Made by a program: the position numbers and the translations under genes. DNA of 64,000 nucleotides from an uncultured Spirochaetaceae bacterium (lineage in GTDB: Bacteria; Spirochaetota; Spirochaetia; Sphaerochaetales; Sphaerochaetaceae): assembly GCA_944392965.1 (NCBI GenBank), contig CALXYM010000008.1, forward strand, positions 1 to 64,000. The letters run 5' to 3'. Below are positions 40,653-50,296 of the stretch, piece by piece. How positions within the stretch are numbered: position 1 is the stretch's first letter; each line of letters opens with the position of its first letter. Under the pieces are notes generated by a model. It saw nothing but the letters and a program-made list of their open reading frames with translations. It ran no database searches and was not told where the DNA came from.

Positions 40653-41540
40653 CTTTGAGAGGAAATACTTCACATACCTGAGAAGTGTCTTTCCCCTATT
40701 ACTCTTCTTGATATCCCTTGCCGCTTCGCGTACGGGGATATTCTGGTTCTTCTGTGCTCTCTTCATCTCATCCCAGCGTCTGACAAGCCAGAGATACATA
40801 TCACCTTCCGTATAGCCCGGAAACTGAAAAAGAATATGTTCCTCCCTTATCGCTTTTACGATCGGAGCATAGACGTTCTTATACCAGCTGATTGCTGCCT
40901 GTTCAAAAGGAATCTCCGCTTTCTGACCTTGATTGATGAAATACTTATGGACAAGAATATGATTAACCATTTCCGGATATGCACCGGGAGAAGTGAATAC
41001 GATCTCTCCCATCGGAAGATAGGATGGTTTGTACTGCTGGATGAAGGCGTTACGTTCATAGGTGACGACCCTGCGTTTGAGCGTCCGCATCGTCATTCCC
41101 TCTTCTAGAGGAATCTGACTGTCCAGCTCTACGACTTCTGCATCTATGAACTCCACCCCCTGCGCCTTGGCAACAGATACTCTATGATTGCCATCTCTGA
41201 CGAAATACCATCCTCCAAGGGAGAAAACGGAGATGGGAGGAAGAACAACATCGTTAAGAACGGCCCTATCCACGCTTTCCCATCGCTGTCGGAGCATCTC
41301 CTTCTTAGGAAGGAAAGCGGATGAGAAATCATGGTAGCGTCCCTCGGATCCTATGATCTTACTCACAGGAATGCACTGCATCCCCTTATAAGTCTCACTC
41401 TTCGGTTTTATTATGCTCGTGACCTCGTAAAATGAGAGAAGATCCGTGTTTTTCCATGTGAGAGTATTAAATATGGACTGGAAACGGGCCCGGGTCTTTG
41501 CTTTTGAAAAATCATCACCAACGCTCATCAGCTCACTCAT
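40638..41540 (-). CDS. ParB/sulfiredoxin-fold-like protein of unknown function
   Basis: The 300-residue cytoplasmic protein has a central motif VFSLGGWYFVRDGNHRVSVAKAQGVEFIDAEVVEL (about 108-142), which matches the ParB/Srx nucleotide-binding pattern (DGNHR). There is no helix-turn-helix of the chromosomal ParB type and no partition site nearby. The C-terminal half (about 190-270) holds a conserved-looking YTEGDMYLWLVRRWDEMKRAQ. It is cotranscribed with the phosphoesterase gene (ATGA overlap), and the function may be tied to it. The ParB assignment is by motif only. Confidence 0.6.
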   Translation of the reverse strand: MSELMSVGDDFSKAKTRARFQSIFNTLTWKNTDLLSFYEVTSIIKPKSETYKGMQCIPVSKIIGSEGRYHDFSSAFLPKKEMLRQRWESVDRAVLNDVVLPPISVFSLGGWYFVRDGNHRVSVAKAQGVEFIDAEVVELDSQIPLEEGMTMRTLKRRVVTYERNAFIQQYKPSYLPMGEIVFTSPGAYPEMVNHILVHKYFINQGQKAEIPFEQAAISWYKNVYAPIVKAIREEHILFQFPGYTEGDMYLWLVRRWDEMKRAQKNQNIPVREAARDIKKSNRGKTLLRYVKYFLSKLRKD

Positions 41541-42217
41541 CTTCCATCTCCGATATCATCATCTTCAAGAATGTAATTCTTATATACGTTTATAACCTGC
41601 GTATCCTTGTATCTCCTTATCCTCTGATCATTCATATCTATTAAATGTACATGCCCATGCAAAAGATACTTAGGATGGAATTTTTCCATGAACCAGAGAA
41701 AACAATTAAATCCTCTGTGGCAAAGATCTTCTCCATCCCCGAGTCCGCGTGGAGGAGCGTGGGTTATCAAGATGTCCAGATAGCGGCCGTATCTCATCTT
41801 GTTATATAAGAGATGTGGAATGAGTCTCCGGATCCTGTTTTTCATCTGCCCTTCACTGTACTGACTCTTACCATAGTTATATAACATTGAACCACCAAGT
41901 CCCGCGACAAGAAGTCCGCTATTCTTCAAGCGGATGACCTTACCATCCAAAAGCATCCCAGGAAATACGAGGGGCATTATGGGAGAGAAATTAGGTCCCA
42001 TCACAGGGCCTTTTCCCATCGCCCTGTCAAAGTCCTCCAGATTATGATTCCCATATACGTATATGACATCCTTTTTCAACACGGTCTGGATATAATCATA
42101 ATACCGCAGAGGAAGATCCCCGCTACTTATGACGAAATCCACATCCTTATAACGCTCTGGGGCGTTCTCCGAGTATATCAAAGTATCTGTTGCATCTGAA
42201 ACGCAGAGAATCTTCAT
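41537..42217 (-). CDS. Calcineurin-like metallophosphoesterase
   Basis: The 226-residue protein has the metallophosphoesterase motifs SSGDLP (about 31), VYGNHN (about 55), LITHAPPRG (about 150) and LLHGHVH (about 185). The first motif normally reads DxH, but here is VSDATDTL: Asp8 is kept and the His is replaced by Thr. This points to an altered metal site, as in some YfcE/UDP-hydrolase relatives. First gene of a pair with the ParB-like gene. The transcript should be leaderless (TATAAT seven bases before ATG). Confidence 0.85.
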   Translation of the reverse strand: MKILCVSDATDTLIYSENAPERYKDVDFVISSGDLPLRYYDYIQTVLKKDVIYVYGNHNLEDFDRAMGKGPVMGPNFSPIMPLVFPGMLLDGKVIRLKNSGLLVAGLGGSMLYNYGKSQYSEGQMKNRIRRLIPHLLYNKMRYGRYLDILITHAPPRGLGDGEDLCHRGFNCFLWFMEKFHPKYLLHGHVHLIDMNDQRIRRYKDTQVINVYKNYILEDDDIGDGR

Positions 42218-42223
42218 ACCACT

Positions 42224-42229
42224 ATTATA
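42224..42229 (-). promoter_or_regulatory. TATAAT box of leaderless phosphoesterase gene
   Basis: Consensus TATAAT on the minus strand, six bases (AGTGGT), then ATG 42217. Confidence 0.55.
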
Positions 42230-42261
42230 ATGATTTCCCTCCCTTTATATAAAGAGATAAA

Positions 42262-42299
42262 AAAGGCCACAAATCCCGGTTACGGAATCCGTGGCCTTT
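42262..42299 (-). terminator. Terminator of the pyruvate oxidoreductase gene
   Basis: AAAGGCCAC and GTGGCCTTT with an inner stem; the minus strand continues with T residues. It lies 62 bases after the stop. Confidence 0.8.
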
Positions 42300-42360
42300 C
42301 CAAGTAAGGGAGAGGATACTGAATCAACAGCATCGCAGTCCCTTTACAGAGAATGAGTGA

Positions 42361-45300
42361 TTACAGGATCTCTCCTATGACCTCTCCACATCTCTGATAG
42401 AATGCAAGACGCTCCTTCGCATCCTCGGCAGCCTTAGCAAAGAGCTCATCAGCATGCTCCGGGTTCGTCTTGTAAAGGGATGAGTACCTGACTTCTCCCT
42501 TGATGAATGTCTCATAATCAGCTGTTGCTGGCTTTGTCTCCCAGGTGAACTTCTTTCCTTCCTCTCCGCTAGGATTGAAGCGGTAGAGTGGCCAGTAACC
42601 TGCCTCGACAGCCTTCTTTGCCTCAACCTGAGAATATCTCATGTTGATACCATGGTTGATACATGGTGCATAGCAGAATACGATTGAAGGTCCCTTATAA
42701 GCTACAGCTTCCTGCAGACACTTCTGAGCCTGCTGCCTGTTGTAACCGAGAGCACAGGATGCAACATATACGTGACCATAGCTCATGCACATGAAGCCCA
42801 TGTTCTTCTTTCCTACCTGCTTACCTGCATTTGCGAACTTTGCAACTGCTGCGATAGGTGTTGACTTGGATGCCTGTCCACCTGTGTTGGAGTAAACCTC
42901 AGTATCGAGTACGAGGATCGTAACGTTCTTGCCAGAAGCGACAACGTGGTCAACTCCACCGTATCCGATATCGTAGGCCCATCCGTCTCCACCGATGATA
43001 AGGACGTCCTTATCAGAGAAGTAGTCCTGGAGCTCCCTGACCTTTGCAAGAGATGCCTTGTTAGCCTCTGTCTCCTTCTCCTCTGCAAGAACCTTCTGTA
43101 CTTCCTTCTGAGCTGTGATGGAAGCCTCTGTGTCATCCTCCCAGAGTGAGAGACTCTTCTCGATAGCACCTTTAAGCTCTGCTGAACATCCAGCTGCGAA
43201 GAGCTCGTCGATCTTAAGCTTCAACAGGTTCCTGTTGCTGTCGATGGCAAGGCGCATACCAAGACCATACTCAGCATTATCCTCGAAGAGTGAGTTACCC
43301 CATGCCGGACCCCTTCCATCAGCCCTCTTTGTATAAGGAATGGTTGGGAATGTTCCAGAGTAGATTGAAGAACAACCTGTCGCGTTAGCGATAACAGCTC
43401 TTTCTCCACAGATCTGAGAAAGCATCTTCACATACGGAGTCTCTCCACAACCAGCACATGCACCGCTGAACTCGAAGAGAGGCTGCTTGAACTGGAGACC
43501 CTTTACAGTGTTCATGTTAAGTCCATCGAGGTTGTCATATGTAAGAGCTTCGAAGAACTCTGAGTTAGCAGTCTCGCCAGCCTCTCTTTCTACAGTAATC
43601 GGGCTGAATGAGAGAGCCTTCTCCTTTGCAGGACAAGCTTCGATACAGACTCCACAACCCTGACAGTCCTCTGGATATACCTGGATCTTGAACTGAAGTT
43701 CTCTATCGTTCTTCGTGTTGCTCTTGATCGTATGGAATGTCGCAGGTGCGTTAGCAAGATCTGCTGGGAGAATCTGCTTTGCCCTGATGGCAGCATGAGG
43801 ACAGGACTGTACACACTGGTTACACTGGATACACTTTGAAGAATCCCAGTGAGGTACGAATGCTGCAACTCCCCTCTTCTCAAGCTTTGCCGTTCCGGTT
43901 GGAAGAGTTCCATCGAAAGACATTGCAGAGACTGGGATGTTGTTTCCTTCCATGTGCATTACAGGCTCGATGATGCTCTTTGTAAACTCGTCTGCGTCAT
44001 CGCTGATGAGTCTCTTTGGCTCATAACTCTTTGTAATCTTCTCAGGAACCTTTACCTCTACGAGAGCTGCGGAAGCGCCATCAATAGCTGCATAGTTCTT
44101 GTTAACGACATCCTCACCCTTCTTAAGGAAGGTCTTCTTAACGTACTTCTTGATAAGCTCAATTGCCTCCGCCTCCGGAAGGATGGCACTGATCTTGAAG
44201 AACGCTGCCTGCATGACTGTGTTGATCTTTGTTCCAAGTCCTGCCTTCTCAGAAATCTCAAGAGCGTTGATGTTGTAGAAGTGAATCTTCTTCTCGATGA
44301 TCTGCTCCTGCATCTTCCTTGTCAGGTGATCGAATACCTCATCTGAAGGAATCTGGCTGTTGAGAAGGAATGTTCCACCTGGCTTGAGAGCTGAGAGCAT
44401 GTCATAGCGTCCGATGTAAGCTGGGTTATGGCATGCGACAAAGTCAGCATGGTCGATGAGCCATGGCATGTCGAGCTTGCTCTCACCGAATCTGAGGTGA
44501 GAAACTGTGATACCACCACTCTTCTTTGAGTCATATGCGAAATATGCCTGAGCATTCTGGTTCGTATTGTCTCCGATGATCTTGATGGAGTTCTTGTTAG
44601 CTCCAACAGTACCATCTGAACCAAGTCCCCAGAACATACAGGAGACAACACCCTTCGGTGTGACATCGATAGGATCACAGATTGGGATGCTCCTCTTAGT
44701 CACATCATCATTGATACCGACTGTAAAGTCGTGATGTGCATCCTTGCTTGCGAGGAAGTTGAATACGGAGAGAGCATGGGTAGGAGTGAAATCCTTTGAA
44801 GAAAGACCATAGCGTCCTCCGATAACCTTGATACCCGTCCTCTTCTCAAGATCAAGAGCTGCAACAACATCGAGATAGAGAGGCTCACCAGGTGCGCCCG
44901 GCTCCTTCGTCCTGTCAAGAACAGCGATGCGCTCAACACTCTTTGGAAGAGCGGAGACGAAGTGCTTTGCACTGAATGGCCTGTAAAGTCTTACCTTGAG
45001 GAGACCAACCTTACCACCCTTCTTGTTCACATAGTCAACAACCCATTCGAACGTATCTGCGGCACTACCCATTACGATTACGACATCCGTCGCATCCGGA
45101 GCTCCGACATAGTCGAAGAGGTGATACTGTCTTCCTGTGATGGAAGCAACCTTGTCCATGTATTTCTGTACGATCTCAGGAACAGCGTCGTAATACTTGT
45201 TTACTGTCTCTCTTCCCTGGAAGTAGACGTCCTCATTCTGAGCTGCAACCTTCGTCTTTGGATGCTCTGGTCTCTGAGCTCTTGCCCTGAAGCGCTCGAT

Positions 45301-45900
45301 GTACTTCTCATCAACGAGAGTCCTGATATCATCATAGCTGATCTCTTCTACCTTCTGGATCTCATGGCTGGTTCTGAATCCATCGAAGAAGTTGAGGAAT
45401 GGAACCTGAGCCTCAAGAGTTGAAAGGTGTGCGACAAGCGCGATGTCCATGGTTTCCTGAATGGAGGAAGCACATGTCATAGCAAATCCGGTATTCCTAC
45501 ATGCCATGACATCGGAATGATCTCCGAAGATGGACAGGGACTGTGCTGCAAGGCTTCTCGCGGAAACATGGAAAACCGTAGGAATCATCTCTCCTGCGAT
45601 CTTGTACATGTTTGGAATCATGAGAAGAAGTCCCTGGCTGGCGGTGAACGTTGTAGTAAGAGCACCCGCAGCTAGAGAGCCGTGTACAGCACCGGCGGCA
45701 CCCGCCTCTGACTGCATTTCCATGATATCTACTTTCTTACCCCAGAGGTTCTCTCTCCCTGTTGAGGACCACTGCTCCGCATACTCGCCCATAGGTGAGG
45801 ATGGAGTAATTGGGTAAATTGCAGCAACTTCGCTGAACGCATATGCTATATGCGCGGCCGCGGTATTGCCGTCGATTGTAACCATTTTTTTGTCTGCCAT
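42361..45900 (-). CDS. nifJ: Pyruvate:ferredoxin (flavodoxin) oxidoreductase
   Basis: The 1179-residue single-chain enzyme oxidises pyruvate to acetyl-CoA and CO2 with reduction of ferredoxin or flavodoxin, a central step of anaerobic fermentation. Domains in order: domain I (TPP pyrimidine, AYPITPSSPMGEYAEQW, about 1-250), the CoA-side domain (about 260-400), domain III gamma-like (about 410-630), a ferredoxin domain with two CxxCxxCxxxC clusters (KCIQCNQCVQSCPH and CQGCGVCIEACPAK, about 690-760), and the TPP diphosphate domain with CAGCGETPY, GCSSIYSG and GGDGWAYDIGYGGVDHV. All six domain markers and the last cysteine region (CYAPCINHG) are present. The leader contains a small hairpin (45933-45948). 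Confidence 0.96.
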   Translation of the reverse strand: MADKKMVTIDGNTAAAHIAYAFSEVAAIYPITPSSPMGEYAEQWSSTGRENLWGKKVDIMEMQSEAGAAGAVHGSLAAGALTTTFTASQGLLLMIPNMYKIAGEMIPTVFHVSARSLAAQSLSIFGDHSDVMACRNTGFAMTCASSIQETMDIALVAHLSTLEAQVPFLNFFDGFRTSHEIQKVEEISYDDIRTLVDEKYIERFRARAQRPEHPKTKVAAQNEDVYFQGRETVNKYYDAVPEIVQKYMDKVASITGRQYHLFDYVGAPDATDVVIVMGSAADTFEWVVDYVNKKGGKVGLLKVRLYRPFSAKHFVSALPKSVERIAVLDRTKEPGAPGEPLYLDVVAALDLEKRTGIKVIGGRYGLSSKDFTPTHALSVFNFLASKDAHHDFTVGINDDVTKRSIPICDPIDVTPKGVVSCMFWGLGSDGTVGANKNSIKIIGDNTNQNAQAYFAYDSKKSGGITVSHLRFGESKLDMPWLIDHADFVACHNPAYIGRYDMLSALKPGGTFLLNSQIPSDEVFDHLTRKMQEQIIEKKIHFYNINALEISEKAGLGTKINTVMQAAFFKISAILPEAEAIELIKKYVKKTFLKKGEDVVNKNYAAIDGASAALVEVKVPEKITKSYEPKRLISDDADEFTKSIIEPVMHMEGNNIPVSAMSFDGTLPTGTAKLEKRGVAAFVPHWDSSKCIQCNQCVQSCPHAAIRAKQILPADLANAPATFHTIKSNTKNDRELQFKIQVYPEDCQGCGVCIEACPAKEKALSFSPITVEREAGETANSEFFEALTYDNLDGLNMNTVKGLQFKQPLFEFSGACAGCGETPYVKMLSQICGERAVIANATGCSSIYSGTFPTIPYTKRADGRGPAWGNSLFEDNAEYGLGMRLAIDSNRNLLKLKIDELFAAGCSAELKGAIEKSLSLWEDDTEASITAQKEVQKVLAEEKETEANKASLAKVRELQDYFSDKDVLIIGGDGWAYDIGYGGVDHVVASGKNVTILVLDTEVYSNTGGQASKSTPIAAVAKFANAGKQVGKKNMGFMCMSYGHVYVASCALGYNRQQAQKCLQEAVAYKGPSIVFCYAPCINHGINMRYSQVEAKKAVEAGYWPLYRFNPSGEEGKKFTWETKPATADYETFIKGEVRYSSLYKTNPEHADELFAKAAEDAKERLAFYQRCGEVIGEIL

Positions 45901-45932
45901 TTTCAGTTACGCTCCAATATAAATATGATTAA

Positions 45933-45948
45933 CACGGCAAAGGCCGTG
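45933..45948 (-). other. Hairpin upstream of the pyruvate oxidoreductase gene
   Basis: CACGGC, AAAG, GCCGTG: a 6-bp perfect stem 33 bases upstream of the ATG. Whether it lies in the mRNA leader or is a DNA site depends on which TATA-like box is used; both are possible. Confidence 0.35.
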
Positions 45949-46104
45949 AATATGTCACCTTTAAGAATAAATCAAGTTCCCTTACTTTACAACAGAAAAG
46001 AGGTACAAAGCTCGATAAAAATTCAATAATGAAACCTTGTTCCACTCCAGATTGTCAAAGAAAAACTCTTTTTGCACATTATCGTACTAACTGATTATTT
46101 CAGA

Positions 46105-46635
46105 TTAAGTTGTAACCTTGACCGCCAGGGAGAGCACGATATCGGTAAAGGCGTCTATGGAGAGTTCGAAATCGGAGGAAATCCATTCTCTTATTATCCC
46201 TATTATGCCACTGACACAGAAGATGTAATTCAGCCTCATCCTCTCCTCATTCGATTCGGTGGAAAGATGTTCATAACGGGTAAGAGCAGTCTTTATTATC
46301 TTCTCCATGAAGCTGTCATCGCGTCTTTTCACCACCATTATCGTGATAAGTTCAGAATTTTCTTTTATGAATGCGAAAATGCTCCGTATGGCAAGCCTGA
46401 AATCCTTGTCATACCCCTCTATCACGGGAAAACGGGAAATTATATCATCCTCGATATCCGAGATGACCTGCCTCGTATCCTTATAATGAGAGTAGAACGT
46501 GGATCGGTTTATATCCGCTTTCGTGCAGATATCGCTTATTGAAATCTTCGCAAAATCCTTCTCCTCCATGAGAAAGATCAATGCCTCCTTTATCATGCGG
46601 CGGGTCATGGCAACCCTTCTGTTCTCACCCTTCAT
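46105..46635 (-). CDS. TetR/AcrR-family transcriptional regulator
   Basis: The 176-residue protein has the TetR helix-turn-helix (RRMIKEALIFLMEEKDFAKISISDICTKADINRSTFYSHYKDTRQVISDIEDDI, about 11-64) and a helical C-terminal domain of the TetR_C_7-like type. It is divergent from the epimerase gene, with a strong Shine-Dalgarno (GAGGAGG). It probably controls that gene; the inducer is unknown. Between the two starts lies TTTACAACATGCTGTA-type dyad sequence (46737-46752) which could be its operator. Confidence 0.88.
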   Translation of the reverse strand: MKGENRRVAMTRRMIKEALIFLMEEKDFAKISISDICTKADINRSTFYSHYKDTRQVISDIEDDIISRFPVIEGYDKDFRLAIRSIFAFIKENSELITIMVVKRRDDSFMEKIIKTALTRYEHLSTESNEERMRLNYIFCVSGIIGIIREWISSDFELSIDAFTDIVLSLAVKVTT

Positions 46636-46787
46636 AATTCCTCCTCAAAAAAATACACATTTCTCATGTTGGTAAAACGACAGAAGATCAATGATCTGTT
46701 GTATACACATCGTTTCAATAAAAACTGTCTGTTGTTTTTACAACATGCTGTAGATATTATGAAAATGTGAGACAGGAGGTCAAGAAC

Positions 46788-47756
46788 ATGAAAAGGATTT
46801 ATCTTGTAACAGGGGGCATGGGACATCTTGGAAGCACGGTAATCCGTACCCTCTCACTCAGAGGAGAGAGGATAAGGGCTCTCATACTTAAAAACGACAA
46901 AGGTCAAAAGGCCGAGGGAATTGAATACTTCTATGGGGACGTGCGGGACAGGGAAAGCATGAAGCCCTTCTTCTCCCATGAAGAGGACGAAGAACTTTAT
47001 CTCATCCATACCGCAGGCATTATAAGCATCCAGGACAAAGGGATGAAAGACCTATATAACGTCAACGTGGAGGGAACAAGGAACATACTCAGTCTAGCGA
47101 AAGAATATAGTGTGAAAAAAATGGTATACGTAAGCAGCGTCCATGCAATCCCTGAAAGGAGGGACAGGGCAACGCTGAGAGAGATTGAATACTACGACCC
47201 CAAAGCGGTATATGGAGAATATGCGAAAAGTAAGGCAGAAGCCAGTAATCTCGTCCTTGATGCGGCAAAAGATGATCTGTTTGCCATGATAGTCCTTCCC
47301 TCCGGAATAATAGGTCCGGGGGACATGGGCCGAAACCATCTTGTGCAGATGTGCCTGATGTTCCTTTCAAACCGCCTTCCCATGGGAGTGAGCGGTGGAT
47401 ATGACATGGTGGATGTGAGGGATGTGGCTGATGGCATATTGAGAGCTCTGGATAATGGAAGGAAAGGAGAGAGCTACATTCTCTCCGGATCATCCGTCTC
47501 CATAAAAGAACTCATAAGATACATGGCGAATGCATCAGGTAAGCGGGTAAAGCCATGCGTGCCGATCTTCATGGCAAAGATACTCTCTCCCCTCTTTGAA
47601 CTTGATGCCAAGAGGAGGAGGAAAAGACCACTTTTCACCCGCTACAGTCTCCAGACGCTTGAAAGCAACACACGCTTTTCCCATGACAAGGCCGCAATCG
47701 AACTCGGATATTCTCCAAGGGACGTCTCAGAAAGCGTAAATGATATGGTAGCGTGA
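46788..47756 (+). CDS. NAD-dependent epimerase/dehydratase family protein
   Basis: The 322-residue extended SDR has the Rossmann motif VTGGMGHLGSTVIRTL (about 7), FYGDVRD (about 52), LIHTAGIIS, the active-site VYVSSVHAIPE and catalytic YGEYAKSKAEASN (Tyr/Lys about 148-152), and VVLPSGIIGPGD-like IVLPSGIIGPGDMGR. The profile resembles dihydroflavonol-4-reductase-like and 3-beta-HSD-like members, so the substrate is open. CAGGAGGT fixes ATG 46788 rather than the upstream in-frame ATG at 46767. Confidence 0.86.
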   Translation: MKRIYLVTGGMGHLGSTVIRTLSLRGERIRALILKNDKGQKAEGIEYFYGDVRDRESMKPFFSHEEDEELYLIHTAGIISIQDKGMKDLYNVNVEGTRNILSLAKEYSVKKMVYVSSVHAIPERRDRATLREIEYYDPKAVYGEYAKSKAEASNLVLDAAKDDLFAMIVLPSGIIGPGDMGRNHLVQMCLMFLSNRLPMGVSGGYDMVDVRDVADGILRALDNGRKGESYILSGSSVSIKELIRYMANASGKRVKPCVPIFMAKILSPLFELDAKRRRKRPLFTRYSLQTLESNTRFSHDKAAIELGYSPRDVSESVNDMVA

Positions 47757-47759
47757 CGG

Positions 47760-49090
47760 TACCATTCAGGCAAGCCTGAAGGCTTCCATGGAGTATCCAT
47801 GGTCTTTTTCCTCGTTCACTGATGCCATGCTTCTTAGGTGCATTGCTGCACGTCCGTCCACAGTGGGCATCTCCAGAGGCTTAACTTCGCCGGCGTCCCC
47901 GGCTAAGGCCTTCAGGCCAAAGGATTCAAGATTGAGGGCAGCGTTCCTGTCCCGATCCTGTCTGGTATGGCATACCTTGCACTCCCACTCCCTGTCACTG
48001 AGTGTCAGCTCCGCATTATGCCAGCCACATATATGGCAGGTTCTCGACGATGCGAAGAACCTGTCCGCTGTCATAAGTGTTTTCCCATAAAAGAGGCTCT
48101 TGTATTCAAGCTGCCTCCTTATCTCAAAGAATGACGCATCCTGTATGTGCTTCGAGAGCTTATGGTTCTTCACCATCCCGGAAACGTTCAAATCCTCGAT
48201 GACTATGACCTCCGCTTGGCTGTCGCAGACTATCTTCTTCGTCATCTTGTGGATGCTGTCCTTCCTGATGTTGGCTATCTTCTCATGAAGCACCGCTATC
48301 TCAGTCTTAAACTTCTTCCAGTTTTCTGAGCCTTTCTTCTTTTTTGAAAGGAGTTTCTGTAAATGCCTGAGCCTCTTCTCATACTGCTTCAGTGTTCTCG
48401 GATTCTCATACTCCCTTCCATCAGAACATACGGCAAGACGTTCAAGATTGAGGTCGATGCCGATCACCTTGGGCTTTTCCGGCAGTTCAGGGACGGGGGC
48501 TTCAAGGCCGTCGTCGAAGAGGCATGAGGCATATACTGTTCCTGAAGGATTCACAGTCACCGTGATGTTCTTAAGCTTCCCGATAGGCTTCCTGTGTATT
48601 ACCGCCTTAACCCAGCCGATGCCCTGTACATAGATACGACTGTTATTTACATCCACCTTGCCTTTCTGCGGAATCCTGAAGCTCTTCTTCGAGCGGTGCT
48701 TTGTCTTGAATTTGGGATAAGCTGCATCCTTGCGGAAGAACGCCTTGAATGCGGATGAGAGGTCAGCCGACACACACTGAAGCGTCTGGGCAGGAGCATC
48801 TGAAAGCCAGGGGAAAGCAGGCTTGAGGGAATGTGAGCTATGAAGTTGTTGAGGTCGAATGCCGTATGGCTCTCTTTCCTTCTAGTATAGGACTTGCTGC
48901 AGTATTCCAGAAGGCGGTTCCAGACAAAGCGGCAGCAGCCGATGATCCTTGTCATCTGCTGTCCCTGTTCGTCTGTCGGATAAAGCCTGTAACGGTACGC
49001 CTTCTGCATGTAAGTAACATAGCATGAATTTGAGCTTCCATTTCAAAATCTGAAAAAAAATCCGCATTCTGCCACTATGCGAGCATAAGG
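47760..49090 (-). mobile_element. IS200/IS605-type element with tnpB only
   Basis: The unit holds a tnpB-type gene and no tnpA transposase gene. Next to the tnpB stop are nested stem-loops: TTCAGGC/GCCTGAA (47765-47771, 47774-47780), AAGCC/GGCTT (47772-47776, 47781-47785) and CCATGG/CCATGG (47786-47791, 47797-47802), as expected at the right end and guide-RNA scaffold. At the left end CGCAT/ATGCG (49063-49067, 49077-49081) forms another small hairpin. Exact ends are not determined. Confidence 0.65.
47766..49009 (-). pseudogene. tnpB: TnpB RNA-guided nuclease gene, frameshifted
   Basis: Two frames together give a full-length TnpB of about 413 residues. The N-terminal part (MQKAYRYRLYPTDEQGQQMTRIIGCCRFVWNRLLEYC) starts at 49009. 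Near 48830-48840 the frame changes: the downstream frame reads SLKPAFPWLSDAPAQTLQ directly after FIAHI, so one base appears lost. The rest has the RuvC residues Asp (VIGIDLNLERLAV), Glu (VIVIEDLNVSGM) and Asp (TRQDRDRNAALNLES), and the zinc ribbon CHICGWHN with CKVCHTRQ. Apart from the frameshift all catalytic residues remain. Expression of the C-terminal piece from GTG 48773 is possible. Confidence 0.85.
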
Positions 49091-49197
49091 GGTTATCTGC
49101 GGGAGATTTTATATCCAGTGAATACAACATATGGAACCCCACAGAAGATCCATATCATCGCAAACGGTATGGTTTCTTTATCCCTTTATCTCTTCCC

Positions 49198-49455
49198 ATG
49201 CCCAGATCCGGAAAAATAAAGGCAATCAACAAAGCCATACCAGAAGGGACTGTTATCTTCTACGCCTCACCTAATTGGAATTGCTCCTACAGGGAATGGG
49301 CCGGCAAAACATGGAAGAAAATAAGAGGGATCAGCAGCGATATAATCAACAGGATTCAGAATGCAGGCTCTTATGAATTCTCTCTTCTTCGTTTCCGGGA
49401 AAAGGCTACGTCAATCTATGATTTTAAAATCTATAGGGAAACCGGAAAGACATGA
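49198..49455 (+). CDS. Small protein of unknown function
   Basis: This open frame of 85 residues reads like protein (GTVIFYASPNWNCSYREWAGKTWKKIRGISSDIINRIQ) and fills the gap between the tnpB element and a membrane protein gene. There is no clear Shine-Dalgarno site; TTATCT ends seven bases before the ATG, a weak leaderless-type box. No family is recognised. It may also be the truncated end of a gene interrupted by the mobile element. Confidence 0.35.
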   Translation: MPRSGKIKAINKAIPEGTVIFYASPNWNCSYREWAGKTWKKIRGISSDIINRIQNAGSYEFSLLRFREKATSIYDFKIYRETGKT

Positions 49456-49469
49456 CCTGATCCGGATAC

Positions 49470-50153
49470 TCAACCCTTTTTCCTGCACCAGACGAACCTC
49501 ATGTCTCCGATATCCTCCTTCACTTCCTCCTTCCCCAGCCGTACAGCTGTAAACATCTTGCCTGGCGTTACATCAACGAGGATCGGCTTAAGAAGCGATC
49601 GTTCCGAGAAGATGTTGAAAATGGTATCAGACCCAAGCCTTCTCAGAAAACTATCATTATCTCCAATGACAGGAGGGGCAAAAGGAGGCTCAAGATAGAC
49701 CAGCAGCTTCTCAATGCCTTGCGGCACGAATTCTGAAATAAAGAAATGCTGCCTCAGTTCCTCATGATCGGCTACAGGGATGAAATCGTACTGCTCCTTG
49801 AGCTTCTCAACCTGAAGGTAATTCTGAGACCTCCAGAGATTTATGAAATCCCCTATCTCCTTTTCTCTTTCCTCCGGGGTCTTTTCCGCTGACCTGCGCT
49901 GTTTCTCGTTGTATTCATCTATGGCTTTCTGCTTCTTCCTTTCCACGGATCTGCGATAGACAAACAATGATGCGATGCCGATGATCACGAGGATTGCGGC
50001 AATCATCAGCCATACATGCTCCTTAAGCCAGGTAACTACAGCCCCGATTGCCACTCCGGCAATTACAAGACCGATGAGCATCCCGAAACAGCCTCCATCG
50101 TCTATATAATAGGTATTCGTCACAAAATCGTAACCCGGTTTCTTCCTGCTCAT
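49470..50153 (-). CDS. Membrane protein of unknown function
   Basis: The 227-residue protein has a short N-terminal segment (DFVTNTYYIDDGGCFG), two adjacent membrane helices (about 22-66: MLIGLVIAGVAIGAVVTWL and LMIAAILVIIGIASLFVY), a charged coiled-coil-like stretch (RRSVERKKQKAIDEYNEKQRRSAEKTPEEREKEI) and a cytoplasmic domain (about 100-227) with no recognised motif. TATAAT on the minus strand near 50187 gives a leader of about 25 bases with GAAGAAG as a weak ribosome site. Confidence 0.6.
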   Translation of the reverse strand: MSRKKPGYDFVTNTYYIDDGGCFGMLIGLVIAGVAIGAVVTWLKEHVWLMIAAILVIIGIASLFVYRRSVERKKQKAIDEYNEKQRRSAEKTPEEREKEIGDFINLWRSQNYLQVEKLKEQYDFIPVADHEELRQHFFISEFVPQGIEKLLVYLEPPFAPPVIGDNDSFLRRLGSDTIFNIFSERSLLKPILVDVTPGKMFTAVRLGKEEVKEDIGDMRFVWCRKKG

Positions 50154-50203
50154 TTCTAAGATTCTTCTTCAGGGATAAAGAATTATATCATACTGCATTC
50201 TTT

Positions 50204-50221
50204 CTGTATCTGCTGATACAG
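50204..50221. other. Hairpin upstream of the membrane protein gene
   Basis: CTGTATC, TGCT, GATACAG: a perfect 7-bp stem located about 15 bases upstream of the TATAAT box of the 50153 gene. A DNA operator for the neighbouring small helix-turn-helix protein is possible. Confidence 0.35.
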
Positions 50222-50296
50222 CATTAACTTATATCAATAGTGTGATAACACAGAAAAAGAATGAGCATCTATCAAGGTTATGAAACTTCTTCTCTC

